From: Haloactinopolyspora alba | Lineage (GTDB): Bacteria > Actinomycetota > Actinomycetes > Jiangellales > Jiangellaceae | DNA length: 64,000 bases | Assembly: GCF_003014555.1 (NCBI RefSeq) | Contig: NZ_PYGE01000002.1 | Span: 248,001-312,000 of the forward strand | Direction of reading: 5' to 3' | Part shown: in pieces, positions 35,130 through 43,898 of the stretch | Layout of the letters: the number at the start of each line of letters is the position of its first letter | How positions within the stretch are numbered: position 1 is the first letter of the stretch | The notes under the pieces: generated by a model | What the model saw: only the letters and a program-made list of their open reading frames with translations | Database searches by the model: none | Told to the model about the DNA's origin: nothing | Program-made: the position numbers and the translations under genes

Positions 35130-36722
35130 ATGCCCGACTACGGCCATGACCTGATCTTCGGCACCTTCGTGCCGCCGTCGGCCCAGAACGCCGACGCCGT
35201 CGTGAAGCTCGCCGAGCTCACCGACGAGCTGGACCTGGACGTGGTGAGCGCGCAGGATCACCCGTACCAGCCGTCGTTCCTGGACACCTGGACCTTGCTG
35301 TCGGTCATCGCGGCGCGGACCCGGAACGTCTCGGTCGTGCCGAACGTCGTCAACCTGCCGCTGCGTCCGCCGGCCGTGCTGGCACGCAGCGCCGCGGCGC
35401 TCGATCTGCTCAGCGGCGGCCGCGTCGAGCTGGGCCTGGGTGCCGGGGCGTTCGGCGACGCCGTCGCCGCCATGGGTGGTCCGCGTCGCACGCCGGGGCA
35501 GTCGGTCGAGGCGCTCGGCGAGGCGATGGACGTCCTCCGAGCACTGTGGACTCCGGGTCCCGCGGTCCGTTACCACGGCACGCACTACCAGCTCGACGGA
35601 GCCAAACCCGGCCCGGCGCCGGCGCATCCGGTCGGCCTCTGGGTCGGCTCGTACAAGCGGCGGATGCTCGAACTGACCGGACGGGCCGCCGACGGCTGGC
35701 TCCCCAGCGCGCCGTACGCACCTCCGGAGCAGCTGGCTGGCATGAGCCGGACCATCGACGACGCGGCCGAGGCGGCCGGACGCTCGCCGGCGCAGATCCG
35801 CAGGCTGTACAACGTCGGCGGCTCGTTCGAGGGGACGGGACGCGACTTCCTGCAGGGCCCGCCGGCCGTCTGGGCCGAACAGCTGGCCGAGCTGGCGCTC
35901 ACCGAAGGGTTCAGCGGATTTGTCCTTATAGTGGACATCGGCGGTGACGACCATCTGCGGCGCTTCGCCGAGGAAGTCGTGCCCGCTGTGCGCGAGCTGG
36001 TGGCCGCGGAACGCGCGGCGCGCCCGGCCGGGTCGGCCGGCGCCACGCCCACCCTCAACGCCAGCACTCACGGAGCCGTCGCCGACGATGTCGCCGGACC
36101 CGACGAGGACTCCGGTGCGTCGCCGGGCGTCGAGGTCACGCCGCCGCCGGCCGAGCGGTTCAGCGACGTCGACGTCTGGGACGAGTCGAGCCGGCCGCAT
36201 GCGCCCGCGCCCGAAGCCGGGACCGCCTACACCGACGAGGGCCGGGCCGGCGGTCAACGGCTCGTCGACATCCACAACCACCTGCGGCAGGAGCTCGACC
36301 AGCTACGTTCGATGATCGAGCAGGTCGCCGCCGGTTCGCTCGACCCGGGGGCCGCACGCTCGGCGATCAACGCCATGACCATGCGGCAGAACCAGTGGAC
36401 GCTGGGCACGTACTGCGAGAGCTACTGCCGTGTCGTCACCATGCACCACACCGTCGAGGACATGCGGATGCTCCCGGCGCTGCGGGAGGCCGATCCACGG
36501 CTGGCGCCGGTGGTGGACCGGCTCGCCGAGGAGCACGAGGCCATCGCCGGTGTGCTCGAGCGTGTGGACGCCGCGCTGGTGTCGATGGTCGGCGGCGACG
36601 CGGATGGTGTCACCGAGGTGCGTCGCGCGGTCGACCTGCTGACCGACACGATGCTGTCCCACCTGTCGTACGAGGAGCGCGAGCTCGTGGAACCGCTCGC
36701 GCGGATTCCGGTCGGCATCTGA
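35130..36722 (+). CDS. Luciferase-like flavin oxidoreductase fused to a hemerythrin domain
   Basis: ATG 35130 (GAGAGGAC upstream) gives 530 residues. Residues 1-305 form a luciferase-like monooxygenase: LIFGTFVPPSAQNADAVVKLAELTDELDLDVVSAQDHPYQ and LLSGGRVELGLGAGAF, a fold binding F420 or FMN. An acidic Pro/Ala-rich linker (about 305-370) follows. A hemerythrin HHE domain (about 375-530) has HNHLRQELDQL, MHHTVEDMRMLPAL, EEHEAI and LSHLSYEERELVEPL, the His/Glu ligands of a di-iron site. The gene is under a divergent MarR regulator. An oxygen- or oxidant-linked flavin reaction is inferred. Confidence 0.88.
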   Translation: MPDYGHDLIFGTFVPPSAQNADAVVKLAELTDELDLDVVSAQDHPYQPSFLDTWTLLSVIAARTRNVSVVPNVVNLPLRPPAVLARSAAALDLLSGGRVELGLGAGAFGDAVAAMGGPRRTPGQSVEALGEAMDVLRALWTPGPAVRYHGTHYQLDGAKPGPAPAHPVGLWVGSYKRRMLELTGRAADGWLPSAPYAPPEQLAGMSRTIDDAAEAAGRSPAQIRRLYNVGGSFEGTGRDFLQGPPAVWAEQLAELALTEGFSGFVLIVDIGGDDHLRRFAEEVVPAVRELVAAERAARPAGSAGATPTLNASTHGAVADDVAGPDEDSGASPGVEVTPPPAERFSDVDVWDESSRPHAPAPEAGTAYTDEGRAGGQRLVDIHNHLRQELDQLRSMIEQVAAGSLDPGAARSAINAMTMRQNQWTLGTYCESYCRVVTMHHTVEDMRMLPALREADPRLAPVVDRLAEEHEAIAGVLERVDAALVSMVGGDADGVTEVRRAVDLLTDTMLSHLSYEERELVEPLARIPVGI

Positions 36723-36827
36723 GCGGCCGGTCGGCGAGCGCCGCACGCGATGTCGTCCCGGTTGCTCTTCGACTGGCCGGTAACGTCCGGCCAGGAGGTA
36801 CGTCCGGGCTGAGAGGGAGCGAGCGAC

Positions 36828-37217
36828 GTGAAGTTCATGCTGATGATCTACGACAATCCCGACGCGCCGTGGACCGGGACGGATGCGCAACGCCGTGAGC
36901 TCGGCGAGATGTTCGCGCTCCGCGACGCCCTCATCGCCTCCGGCGAGCTGATCAGCAGCGAGGCGCTGCAGCAGCCGGAGCAGGTGGCGACGGTGCGGGT
37001 GCGCGGCGGGGTGCCCGACGTCACCGACGGCCCGTTCGCCGAGACCAAGGAACAGCTGGCGGGCTACCTCCTCGTCGAGTGCGCGAGCCGGGAACGCGCG
37101 GTACGGATCGCCGCGCAGCTTCCCCCGGCTCGCGGCTACGCGGTCGAGGTCTGGCCGGTGATCCCCGACGACGAGCTCCGCCGCGAGGCGGCTCCTCCGC
37201 CGTCGGGAGCAGCGTAG
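36828..37217 (+). CDS. YCII-related (DGPF domain) protein
   Basis: This 129-residue protein reads MKFMLMIYDNPDAPW, VTDGPFAETKEQLAGYLLVEC and YAVEVWPV, with a short Ala/Pro tail. It is the third DGPF protein within 7 kb. A purine-rich GAGAGGGAGCGAGCGACGTG precedes the ATG. No partner sigma factor is nearby. Confidence 0.87.
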   Translation: MKFMLMIYDNPDAPWTGTDAQRRELGEMFALRDALIASGELISSEALQQPEQVATVRVRGGVPDVTDGPFAETKEQLAGYLLVECASRERAVRIAAQLPPARGYAVEVWPVIPDDELRREAAPPPSGAA

Positions 37218-37320
37218 GAGCCGCCTCGCGGCGGAGCTACACGACCGGCGCACCGGTTCGGTGTCGGGCCGGAGGAGCGGTGATGCCGGGAAGCGGGGGT
37301 GTCGGGGAGCGGTGATGTCG

Positions 37321-37806
37321 TCAGCCGGCGGACAGGGACACGCTGAACACGACCGCCGCGGCGATGCCGGCGAAGGTGCGCACGTGATTCCACGTTGTCC
37401 ACTCGGCGGCGAAGCGGGTCCAACGCGCCTCCGCGTCGTCGCCGTCCGGGTCGACCTCGGCCAGCGCGGTGTTCCGCGGAACGTGATAGCCGGCCGTCAC
37501 CCCCAGCACTCCGGCGAGATAGACGAGCCCGGCCACCAGCAGGTAGATGGCCTCCGCCTCACCCCAGCTCGCGAACGCGACCACGACCGCCACCAGATTG
37601 GCCGCGGTCGTGCCGAGGAAGGCGAGCATGAAGATCGGGTTGTTGACGGCCGCGTTGATCGACTGCATGGCCACGAGGCCCTGCGACGGAGGCAACGCGC
37701 GCAGGCCACGCATCACGAAACTGGAGAAGGCGAACAGCAGCCCGGCGATCACCCCGGAGCTCACCGCGGCGACGACAGCGACAACGAAGATCACATCGTC
37801 GGACAT
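37321..37806 (-). CDS. DUF1772 (anthrone oxygenase-like) membrane protein
   Basis: ATG 37806 sits six bases after GGAGGAG and gives 161 residues; an in-frame TTG two codons earlier is less likely. Four hydrophobic helices are seen (about 5-30, 55-78, 85-105, 140-160). NAAVNNPIFMLAFLGTTAANLV and AAEWTTWNHVRTFAGIAAAVVF are characteristic of DUF1772. Some family members are anthrone oxygenases, but the role here is unknown. Confidence 0.85.
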   Translation of the reverse strand: MSDDVIFVVAVVAAVSSGVIAGLLFAFSSFVMRGLRALPPSQGLVAMQSINAAVNNPIFMLAFLGTTAANLVAVVVAFASWGEAEAIYLLVAGLVYLAGVLGVTAGYHVPRNTALAEVDPDGDDAEARWTRFAAEWTTWNHVRTFAGIAAAVVFSVSLSAG

Positions 37807-38138
37807 GGGCAACTCCTCCGGGCGGCTCGGCCTCGTCGGCGATCTTACGGGTCCACCTGCCGTCCGCCGTGTCGACGCACCGTGCCGGAGTCGACGGATC
37901 CGGGGTGGCGGCGCCGTCGCGCCGGCCGCGGGCCGGACACAACCGCTCGGGGCGCGGTGCCCGTCTCCCGAGGACGACTGGACGTCGAGCGTGTCGTGTG
38001 GGCGTGCGGGAGTTCAGGCGCAGCATGGTCGGGTCTCGGCGGGAACGGTGTGGCGCTGATGTCGTCATGACAGCAGCGGGTCCACACCGTTCTCCGCGGA
38101 GCGACAGCAGATTCACACCGTCGCGAGGCGCAGGTGCG
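37807..38138. other. Intergenic stretch with a terminator-like hairpin after coxG
   Basis: No gene is convincing in these 332 bases. GAACGGTGTGG (38043-38053) pairs with CCACACCGTTC (38082-38092), and CGCTG/CAGCG pairs inside. It lies about 50 bases beyond the coxG stop and could end the minus-strand cox transcript. A further TTCACACCGT occurs near 38112. Confidence 0.5.
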
Positions 38139-38927
38139 TCAGGAGCGGCGGCGCCGGACGGCGAGCCAGGCCAGCACGGCGACGCCGGCCGTGGCCGCGA
38201 CCGCCGGACCGTAGCGTCGCAGCGCGGCCTGTGCGCCGGTGATCTGCAGCAGGTCGATCGGCTCGACCTCCTGGGTGCTGCCGGCCGGCGCGGACGAGTG
38301 CTCCTGCGGGGACGTGTCGGTCGAGGCCGCCGAACCGGGCGGTGCCGTCGTCGAGCCGGCCGCTGCCGTCGTTCCGGCTGCCGGGGCCGCGCCCGTCGTT
38401 CCCGCTGCCGGCGGGGACGCGTCCGCCGTTGCCGTCGTTCCCGCCGCGGAAGCGGTGTCCGCGCCGGCTGGTTCGGCAGTGGACCCCTCGCCGAGGGTGC
38501 GCGCGAGGCAGTCCGCGAACTGGCCGAGTAGCTTGCTGCCGACGTCGTTCAGCATGCCGCGTCCGAACTGGGCAGGCCGCCCGGTGATCTTGAGGTCGGT
38601 GTTCACGTCGACGCGGGTGGAGTCCCCGTCGGCCACCAGCGTCGACGTCACCGTCGCGGCCGCCGTGCCGGAACCCCGACTCTCCTTTCCGGAGGCCTCT
38701 ATGACCAGCCGGTGCGCCGCGTCGTCCGTCTCGACGAAGCGGCCCTGGCCCTTGTAGAGGAGCGAGATCGGGCCGAGCCTCACCTTCACCGAGCCCTTGA
38801 ACGTCTCGCCGTCGAACTCGTCGAGCGTCGCACCGGGCATGCACGGCGCGATCCGCGGGACGTCGAGCAACACCTTCCAGGCGTCCTCGACCGGCGCCGG
38901 CACGGTGAACTGGTGGTCCAGCTGCAT
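38139..38927 (-). CDS. coxG: CoxG-like SRPBCC protein with C-terminal membrane anchor
   Basis: The chosen start is ATG 38927, six bases after GGAGGAG; an ATG at 38933 touches that site. Residues 1-150 form the CoxG fold: MQLDHQFTVPAPVEDAWKVLLDVPRIAPCMPGA, SVKVRLGPISLLYKGQGRFVE and a C-terminal helix QFADCLARTLG. A linker of about 75 Ala/Thr/Pro/Gly-rich residues leads to a hydrophobic helix (AVAATAGVAVLAWLAV) capped by RRRRS. CoxG tethers Mo-CODH to the membrane and links it to the quinone pool. Repeat copy 3 separates it from coxM. Confidence 0.87.
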   Translation of the reverse strand: MQLDHQFTVPAPVEDAWKVLLDVPRIAPCMPGATLDEFDGETFKGSVKVRLGPISLLYKGQGRFVETDDAAHRLVIEASGKESRGSGTAAATVTSTLVADGDSTRVDVNTDLKITGRPAQFGRGMLNDVGSKLLGQFADCLARTLGEGSTAEPAGADTASAAGTTATADASPPAAGTTGAAPAAGTTAAAGSTTAPPGSAASTDTSPQEHSSAPAGSTQEVEPIDLLQITGAQAALRRYGPAVAATAGVAVLAWLAVRRRRS

Positions 38928-38960
38928 GATCATCTCCTCCGTCGTGGATGCGGCGGAGAA

Positions 38961-39042
38961 CGATCACGTTCACCAGGCCCGTGCACGCGTCACCAGGCCT
39001 GCAAGGGTGGTGACGCAGGGAATTCCATGGTGAACGTGATCA
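38961..39042 (+). repeat. Dispersed 3'-end element, copy 3, inside the cox operon
   Basis: It contains GCGTCACCA-12 nt-TGGTGACGC, GGGAATTCCATGG and GAACGTGATCATTC. In this copy the outer ends also match: GATCACGTTCACC (38962-38974) pairs perfectly with GGTGAACGTGATC (39029-39041), so the whole element can fold on itself. Its GTGATCA end lies 21 bases from the coxM stop. Confidence 0.85.
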
Positions 39043-39062
39043 TTCCTCCGGGTCGGTGGGAA

Positions 39063-39917
39063 TCAGGCGCCGCCGGCGGCCTGGAGGGCTCGGCGGGTGA
39101 GGACCGTCGCCAGGTGCATGCGGTACTCCGCGGACGCCGACGGATCACTGGACGGCTCGGCTCCGTCGGCGGCGCGCTGCGCTGCCGCCGCGAGCGAGTC
39201 CTCCGTCGCCGCGGTCCCGGTCAGAGCATCCTCGACGCCATACGCGCGGACCGGTGTCGGGCCCATGTTCGTCAGCGCGACCCTGGCCTCGGCCACCGAG
39301 CCGTTGGAACGGCGCACCGCCGCGGCCACGCCGACCAGCGCCCACGCCTGTGCGACCCGATTGAACTTCTCGTAGTGCGTGCCCCAGCCGGTGAGCTTCG
39401 GCACGCGTACCGAGACCAGCAGGTCATCGGGCTCCAACACCGTCGTCAGGTAGTCGACGAAGAACTCAGACGCGGGCACCGACCGCCGCCCCGACGGCCC
39501 GGCGACCTCGAACGTCGCGTCCAGCGCCGACGCGACACTCGGCAGGTCGCCGGCCGGGTCGGCGTGCGCCAGGGACCCGCCGAAGGTGCCGAGGTGACGC
39601 ACCTGCCGGTCGGCCACCGTCTCCGTGGCCTGCGCGATCAGCGGTGCGTGCTCGTGCACCAGCGGGTCGTGCAGGATCTCGTCGTGCGTGGTCATGGCGC
39701 CGATCACCAGTGCGTCGCCGTCGTCGCGGACACCACGCATCTCGGTCACGTCGCCGAGATCGACGACGGTCGTGGGCGACGCCAGGCGCATCCGCAGCAT
39801 CGGGATCAGGCTCTGACCTCCCGCGAGCACCTTCGCGTCCTCGCCGCCGTCGCGCAGGGCACCGACGGCCTCGTCCACGCCGGAGGGACGGGTGTAGTCG
39901 AACGCGGCCGGGATCAT
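39063..39917 (-). CDS. coxM: FAD-binding medium subunit of a molybdenum hydroxylase (CoxM-like)
   Basis: This 284-residue protein has the FAD-binding PCMH pattern: FDYTRPSGVDEAVGALRDGGEDAKVLAGGQSLIPMLRMRLASP and later ATVADRQVRHLGTFGGSLAHADPAGD, which grip FAD. It passes electrons from the iron-sulfur subunit toward the respiratory chain. It follows coxL with an ATGA overlap. The order S-L-M is the one usual for form II cox clusters. Confidence 0.9.
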   Translation of the reverse strand: MIPAAFDYTRPSGVDEAVGALRDGGEDAKVLAGGQSLIPMLRMRLASPTTVVDLGDVTEMRGVRDDGDALVIGAMTTHDEILHDPLVHEHAPLIAQATETVADRQVRHLGTFGGSLAHADPAGDLPSVASALDATFEVAGPSGRRSVPASEFFVDYLTTVLEPDDLLVSVRVPKLTGWGTHYEKFNRVAQAWALVGVAAAVRRSNGSVAEARVALTNMGPTPVRAYGVEDALTGTAATEDSLAAAAQRAADGAEPSSDPSASAEYRMHLATVLTRRALQAAGGA

Positions 39918-42331
39918 GGCCGCTCACCCCCTTCGTGAGCAACGTGTGCGGCGCCGTCACGGGCGTCCTGGATCGCCCGCCAGACCCGTTCCGGCGTGCA
40001 CGGCATCCGCACGTCGGAGACGCCGAGGTGGCGCAGCGCGTCGACGACGGCGTTCACGACCGCAGGAGTGGACGCGATGGTGCCGGCCTCGCCGACGCCT
40101 TTCGCGCCGAGCGGGTGCTCCAGCGCCGGGGTCTCGGTGCGGTCGGTCACGATGGCCGGCAGATCCGCCGAGCTGGGGATCGTGTAGTCGACGAAGGTCC
40201 CTGTCAGCAGATTGCCGTCGTCGTCGTAGACGGCCTCCTCGAACAGCGCCTGGGCGATGCCCTGGGCGACGCCGCCGTGCACCTGGCCCTCGACGATCAT
40301 CGGGTTGATCACCCTGCCGACGTCGTCGACGGCGACGTACGAGCGGATGCTCACCCGACCGGTCTCGGTGTCGACCTCGGTGGCGCACAGGTGCGTGCCG
40401 TGCGGGTACGAGAAGTTCTCCGGGTCGTAGGTGGCGTCGGCGTCGAGGCTGGATTCCACCCCTTCCGGCAGGTCGTGCGACGAGAACACGGCCAGCGCGC
40501 AGTCCGCGAGGGTCTTGGCCGAGCCGGGCGAGCCCTTCACCCGGTACGCGCCGTCGACGAACTCGAGGTCGGACGGGTCGCACTCGAGCAGGTGCGCCGC
40601 GACCGGCCGGGCCTTGTCGACGACCTTCCGGCAGGCGTTGACCAGCGCGATACCGCCGACGGCCAGCGAACGGGAGCCGTAGGTGTCCAGGCCCTTGTGC
40701 GAGGTGCGGGTGTCGCCGTGCAGCACCTCGACGTCGTCGAACGGCACCCCCAGCTGGTCGGCGGCGATCTGGCTCCACGCGGTCTCGTGGCCCTGGCCGT
40801 GCGGCGACGTGCCGGTGACGACCTCGACCTTTCCGGTGGGCAACATCCGCACCGAGGCGTTCTCCCAGCCGCCGGCGGCGTAGCGCAGCTGGCCGAGGAT
40901 CCGCGACGGCGCGAGCCCGCACATCTCGGTGTAGGTCGACACGCCGATGCCGAGCTGGACGCGGTCGCCGGCCTCGCGCCGTTCACGCTGCTCGCGGCGG
41001 AGGTCGTGATAGCCGAAAAGGTCCATGGCCCGGTCGGTGGCGGCGGCGTAGTCGCCGGAGTCGTACGTCAGCCCCGCCGCGGTGGCGTAGGGGAACTGGT
41101 CGTGCTCGATCCAGTTCTTGCGGCGCACCTCCAGCGGGTCCATGTCCAGCTCGGCGGCGAGATCGTCCATCATCCGCTCGATGGCGAACGTGGCCTCCGG
41201 ACGCCCGGCGCCGCGGTAGGCGTCGGTCTTCGTCGTGTTCGTGAACACGCCGGTGCAGTCGAACCGGTAGGCGGGGAAGCGGTAGATGCCGTTGAACATG
41301 AACGCGCCCAGCAACGGGATGCCCGGCGTGATGATGCCGAGGTAGGCGCCCATGTTCACCTTCAGGTCCACCGACAGCCCGGTGACGGTGCCGTCGTTAC
41401 GCGCCGACACGGTGATGTCCTGGATCTGGTCGCGGCCGTGGTGACCGGAGAGCATCGTCTCCGAGCGCGACTCCACGAACTTGACCGGCCGGCCGAACTT
41501 GCGGGCCGCGGCGAAGGCGATGAACTCCTCGGGCGTGACCTGCAGCTTGCCGCCGAACCCGCCGCCGACGTCCGGCGCGATGACGCGGATCTTGTGCTCG
41601 GGCATCCCGGTGGACATCGCCAGCAGCAGACGCAGGATGTGCGGCACCTGGGTGGCCGACCACACGGTGATCTGCTCGCCGGTGGGGTCGACGACGACGC
41701 TGCGCGGCTCCATGAACGCGGGGATCAGCCGCTGCTGGATGTAGCGGCGCTTGACGAGGACCTCGGCGTCGGCCTCGGCGCGTCGGGCGTCGTCACCGGT
41801 GCCGGCCGCCGCGGAATCGAGGGTCCAGGTGAAGCATCTGTTCGTGCCCTGGTCCGCGTGCACCAGATCGGCGCCGTCGGCCAGCGCCGCCTCCATGTCG
41901 AGAACGACCGGCAGCGGCTCGTAGTCGACCTCGATGGCCTCGAGCGCATCGAGGGCGCTCGCGCGGTCCCGCGCGGCGACGACCGCGACCGGCTCGCCGG
42001 TGTGCCGGACCTCGTCCACCGCGAGCGGCGGGTAGGCCGGCAGGACGGTGTCGTCGCTGGGCGGCCAGACACAGGGCATGGCGCCCTGCAGGTCGGCGAC
42101 GTCGCGGCCGGTGAACGCCTCGGCGACGCCGCTCATCCGCAGCGCGGGCGACACGTCGACGTTCGTGATGCGGGCGTGCGCCATCGGGCTGCGCAGGATG
42201 GCCAGGTGCATCATGCCCGGCAGGCTCAGGTTCTCGGTCCACATCGTGCGGCCGGTGATCAGCCGCGCGTCCTCCTTGCGGTGCCGGTCCCGGCCGACCT
42301 CCCCGGTGTGCGGTTCCTCCGTGACGGTCAC
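39914..42331 (-). CDS. coxL: Molybdopterin large subunit of a form II CO dehydrogenase-like enzyme (CoxL-like)
   Basis: The GTG start at 42331 overlaps the coxS stop (GTGA) and gives 805 residues, the normal length. It begins with the aldehyde oxidase a/b hammerhead domain ([18 protein letters not shown]) and continues with Mo-cofactor binding segments ([35 protein letters not shown]). The active-site loop reads AYRGAGR (about 371-377), the form II signature, not AYRCSFR of proven CO dehydrogenases. The terminal [10 protein letters not shown] is the conserved Glu-containing motif. The true substrate may be something other than CO. Confidence 0.9.
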   Translation of the reverse strand: MTVTEEPHTGEVGRDRHRKEDARLITGRTMWTENLSLPGMMHLAILRSPMAHARITNVDVSPALRMSGVAEAFTGRDVADLQGAMPCVWPPSDDTVLPAYPPLAVDEVRHTGEPVAVVAARDRASALDALEAIEVDYEPLPVVLDMEAALADGADLVHADQGTNRCFTWTLDSAAAGTGDDARRAEADAEVLVKRRYIQQRLIPAFMEPRSVVVDPTGEQITVWSATQVPHILRLLLAMSTGMPEHKIRVIAPDVGGGFGGKLQVTPEEFIAFAAARKFGRPVKFVESRSETMLSGHHGRDQIQDITVSARNDGTVTGLSVDLKVNMGAYLGIITPGIPLLGAFMFNGIYRFPAYRFDCTGVFTNTTKTDAYRGAGRPEATFAIERMMDDLAAELDMDPLEVRRKNWIEHDQFPYATAAGLTYDSGDYAAATDRAMDLFGYHDLRREQRERREAGDRVQLGIGVSTYTEMCGLAPSRILGQLRYAAGGWENASVRMLPTGKVEVVTGTSPHGQGHETAWSQIAADQLGVPFDDVEVLHGDTRTSHKGLDTYGSRSLAVGGIALVNACRKVVDKARPVAAHLLECDPSDLEFVDGAYRVKGSPGSAKTLADCALAVFSSHDLPEGVESSLDADATYDPENFSYPHGTHLCATEVDTETGRVSIRSYVAVDDVGRVINPMIVEGQVHGGVAQGIAQALFEEAVYDDDGNLLTGTFVDYTIPSSADLPAIVTDRTETPALEHPLGAKGVGEAGTIASTPAVVNAVVDALRHLGVSDVRMPCTPERVWRAIQDARDGAAHVAHEGGERP

Positions 42332-42909
42332 GTCGTCACCCCCTGGGACGCGGGTTCGCCGGGACTCGACGCCGTGGACGCCGTGGACGCCGTGGACGCG
42401 GCGGACGCTTCGGCGGCGGGCTCCTGCGCGGTCGGCACGGTGCCGCGCATGCTCGCCGCCGCGTCCCGGACCGCGCGCACGATGTTCTGGTAACCGGTGC
42501 ACCGGCAGAGGTTGCCCTCGAGACCTTCGCGTACTTCGCCGTCGCTGGGATCGGGGTTCTCGGAGAGCAGGTCGACCGCGGCCATGATCATGCCCGGCGT
42601 GCAGTAGCCGCACTGCAGCGCATGGCTCTCGTGGAAGGCCTGCTGGACGGGGTGCAGCTCACCGTCTCGCCCGGCCAGGCCCTCGACGGTGGTCACGTCG
42701 GCGCCGTCGGCCTGCACGGCCAGGACGGAGCAGCTCTTGACGCTCTTGCCGGCGAGCATCACCGTGCACGCGCCGCAGTTGCTGGTGTCGCAGCCCACCA
42801 CCGTGCCGACCTTGCCGAGGCGCTCGCGCAGGTGATGGACGAGTAGGGTGCGCGGTTCGACGTCGTCGTCGTAACTGACGCCGTCGACCGTCATGCTGAC
42901 TCTGGTCAT
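42328..42909 (-). CDS. coxS: 2Fe-2S small subunit of a molybdenum hydroxylase (CoxS-like)
   Basis: ATG 42909 (GGGAGTGCCC upstream) gives 193 residues. The plant-type 2Fe-2S cluster ligands are Cys40, 45, 48 and 60. The second cluster uses Cys100, 103, 135 and 137 (CGYCTPG and CRCTGY). The domain ends near residue 160. The remaining tail is Ala/Ser/Thr-rich, encoded partly by a 9-base tandem repeat. It is the first gene of coxSLM-G, and its stop overlaps coxL. Confidence 0.92.
   Translation of the reverse strand: MTRVSMTVDGVSYDDDVEPRTLLVHHLRERLGKVGTVVGCDTSNCGACTVMLAGKSVKSCSVLAVQADGADVTTVEGLAGRDGELHPVQQAFHESHALQCGYCTPGMIMAAVDLLSENPDPSDGEVREGLEGNLCRCTGYQNIVRAVRDAAASMRGTVPTAQEPAAEASAASTASTASTASSPGEPASQGVTT
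42368..42403. repeat. 9-bp tandem repeat in the 3' end of coxS
   Basis: GACGCCGTG is repeated three times from 42368 with a fourth diverged unit. On the coding strand it encodes repeated Ser-Thr-Ala triplets in the low-complexity tail of CoxS. Copy number is a likely length polymorphism. Confidence 0.75.
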
Positions 42910-43286
42910 GGGCACTCCCGCGTACGCCAGGGGCCGGACGGGGTGCGTCCGGCCCGGTGGAGCGCATCGGACGGCGCCGTAGCGCGCCTTCACCTCCTCG
43001 TGATCGCGATCGTGCGCCGTGGACGGCGCCATGTGATCCCGGTGCGCGCTTACTGCTCACCAGCAAAGTCCCCGTCGGCGGTGACCGCAAGGGGTTCGGC
43101 CGATCCGGTTGGCCGGCCCGGGTGCGTGACCGGCGTCACGTGGGCGAACTCTGGTGATCAGCGCTCGACGCCGGGCACGATGACGATGTGGTGACATGTC
43201 ACCGCAGATATGGACAACGCACACGTCGGCTCGGACTCGCGGCGAAGGAGACGCGCGGTACGCATGCCGCCGCGAGGAGAACCACC
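42910..43286. promoter_or_regulatory. Divergent upstream region of the cox operon with a 14-bp palindrome
   Basis: The 377 bases between coxS and the small zinc protein hold no convincing gene. GGTGACATGTCACC at 43190-43203 is a perfect palindrome of the size bound by a dimeric regulator. TGATCGCGATCG occurs near 43002. No regulator gene adjoins the operon, and no clear -10/-35 was found. Confidence 0.4.
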
Positions 43287-43448
43287 ATGCTGTTCGACTG
43301 CCCCGAGTGCGGGCTGCCCGCCACCGTGACCACCCGTGGTCAGCTCCGCAGCACCTCCGGAGCCGTGGAGCACGTCGACGTCCACTGCGTCGCCGACCAC
43401 CGGTTCGTCGGCCCGGCCGAGACTCTGCGCGTCCAGCTCGGGCGCTGA
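43287..43448 (+). CDS. Small putative zinc-binding protein
   Basis: ATG 43287 with GAGGAGA upstream gives 53 residues. It has CPECG near the N-terminus and, further on, VDVHCVADHRF, so one pair of Cys and a Cys/His pair could bind zinc as a minimal ribbon. No function is recognised. It is followed after 62 bases by the DUF2203-like gene on the same strand. Confidence 0.6.
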   Translation: MLFDCPECGLPATVTTRGQLRSTSGAVEHVDVHCVADHRFVGPAETLRVQLGR

Positions 43449-43510
43449 GTCCGCCGCTGGCACCCGGCGCACGCGGCCGCTCGGTCACTGCCCGATGGGA
43501 GGATGCGGCC

Positions 43511-43873
43511 ATGACCGAGATGTACAGCGTCGAGCGGGCACGCGCAGTTCTGGCCGACCTGGGGCCGGTGATCGACGAGCTGATCGAGGTCCGGGCCGAC
43601 ACCGCGGAGCTGGGCGCGGCGGTGCAGCAGGGCGCGTCGTGCCGGCTCGGCGGCGTCCCGGAGCTGAAGGCCTCGCAGGCCAGGCTGGACGAACTGATCT
43701 CGACGATCGCGGCGGCGGAGGTCGAGATCAAGGGCATCGCGCCGCTGCTGCTGGACTTCCCGGCGGAGCTGGACGGTGACGACGTGCTGTTGTGCTGGCT
43801 CGAGGGCGATCCGGAGCTGGCCTGGTACCACCGTGTCGATCTCGGATTCGCCGGACGGCGGCGGCTGCCGTGA
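43511..43873 (+). CDS. DUF2203-like protein
   Basis: ATG 43511 gives 120 residues: YSVERARAVLADLGPVIDELIEVRADTAEL, then a helical middle and IKGIAPLLLDFPAELDGDDVLLCWLEGDPELAWYHRVDLGFAGRRRL. The C-terminal block matches the DUF2203 family, small cytoplasmic proteins of unknown function. It may be co-transcribed with the small zinc protein. Confidence 0.8.
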   Translation: MTEMYSVERARAVLADLGPVIDELIEVRADTAELGAAVQQGASCRLGGVPELKASQARLDELISTIAAAEVEIKGIAPLLLDFPAELDGDDVLLCWLEGDPELAWYHRVDLGFAGRRRLP

Positions 43874-43898
43874 GGCGCAGCGCTGCGCGCCGACCGCG

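Noticed and set aside
38139-42909. Classical form I CO dehydrogenase
   Set aside because: The CoxL active-site loop reads AYRGAGR, not AYRCSFR, and the gene order S-L-M is that of form II clusters.
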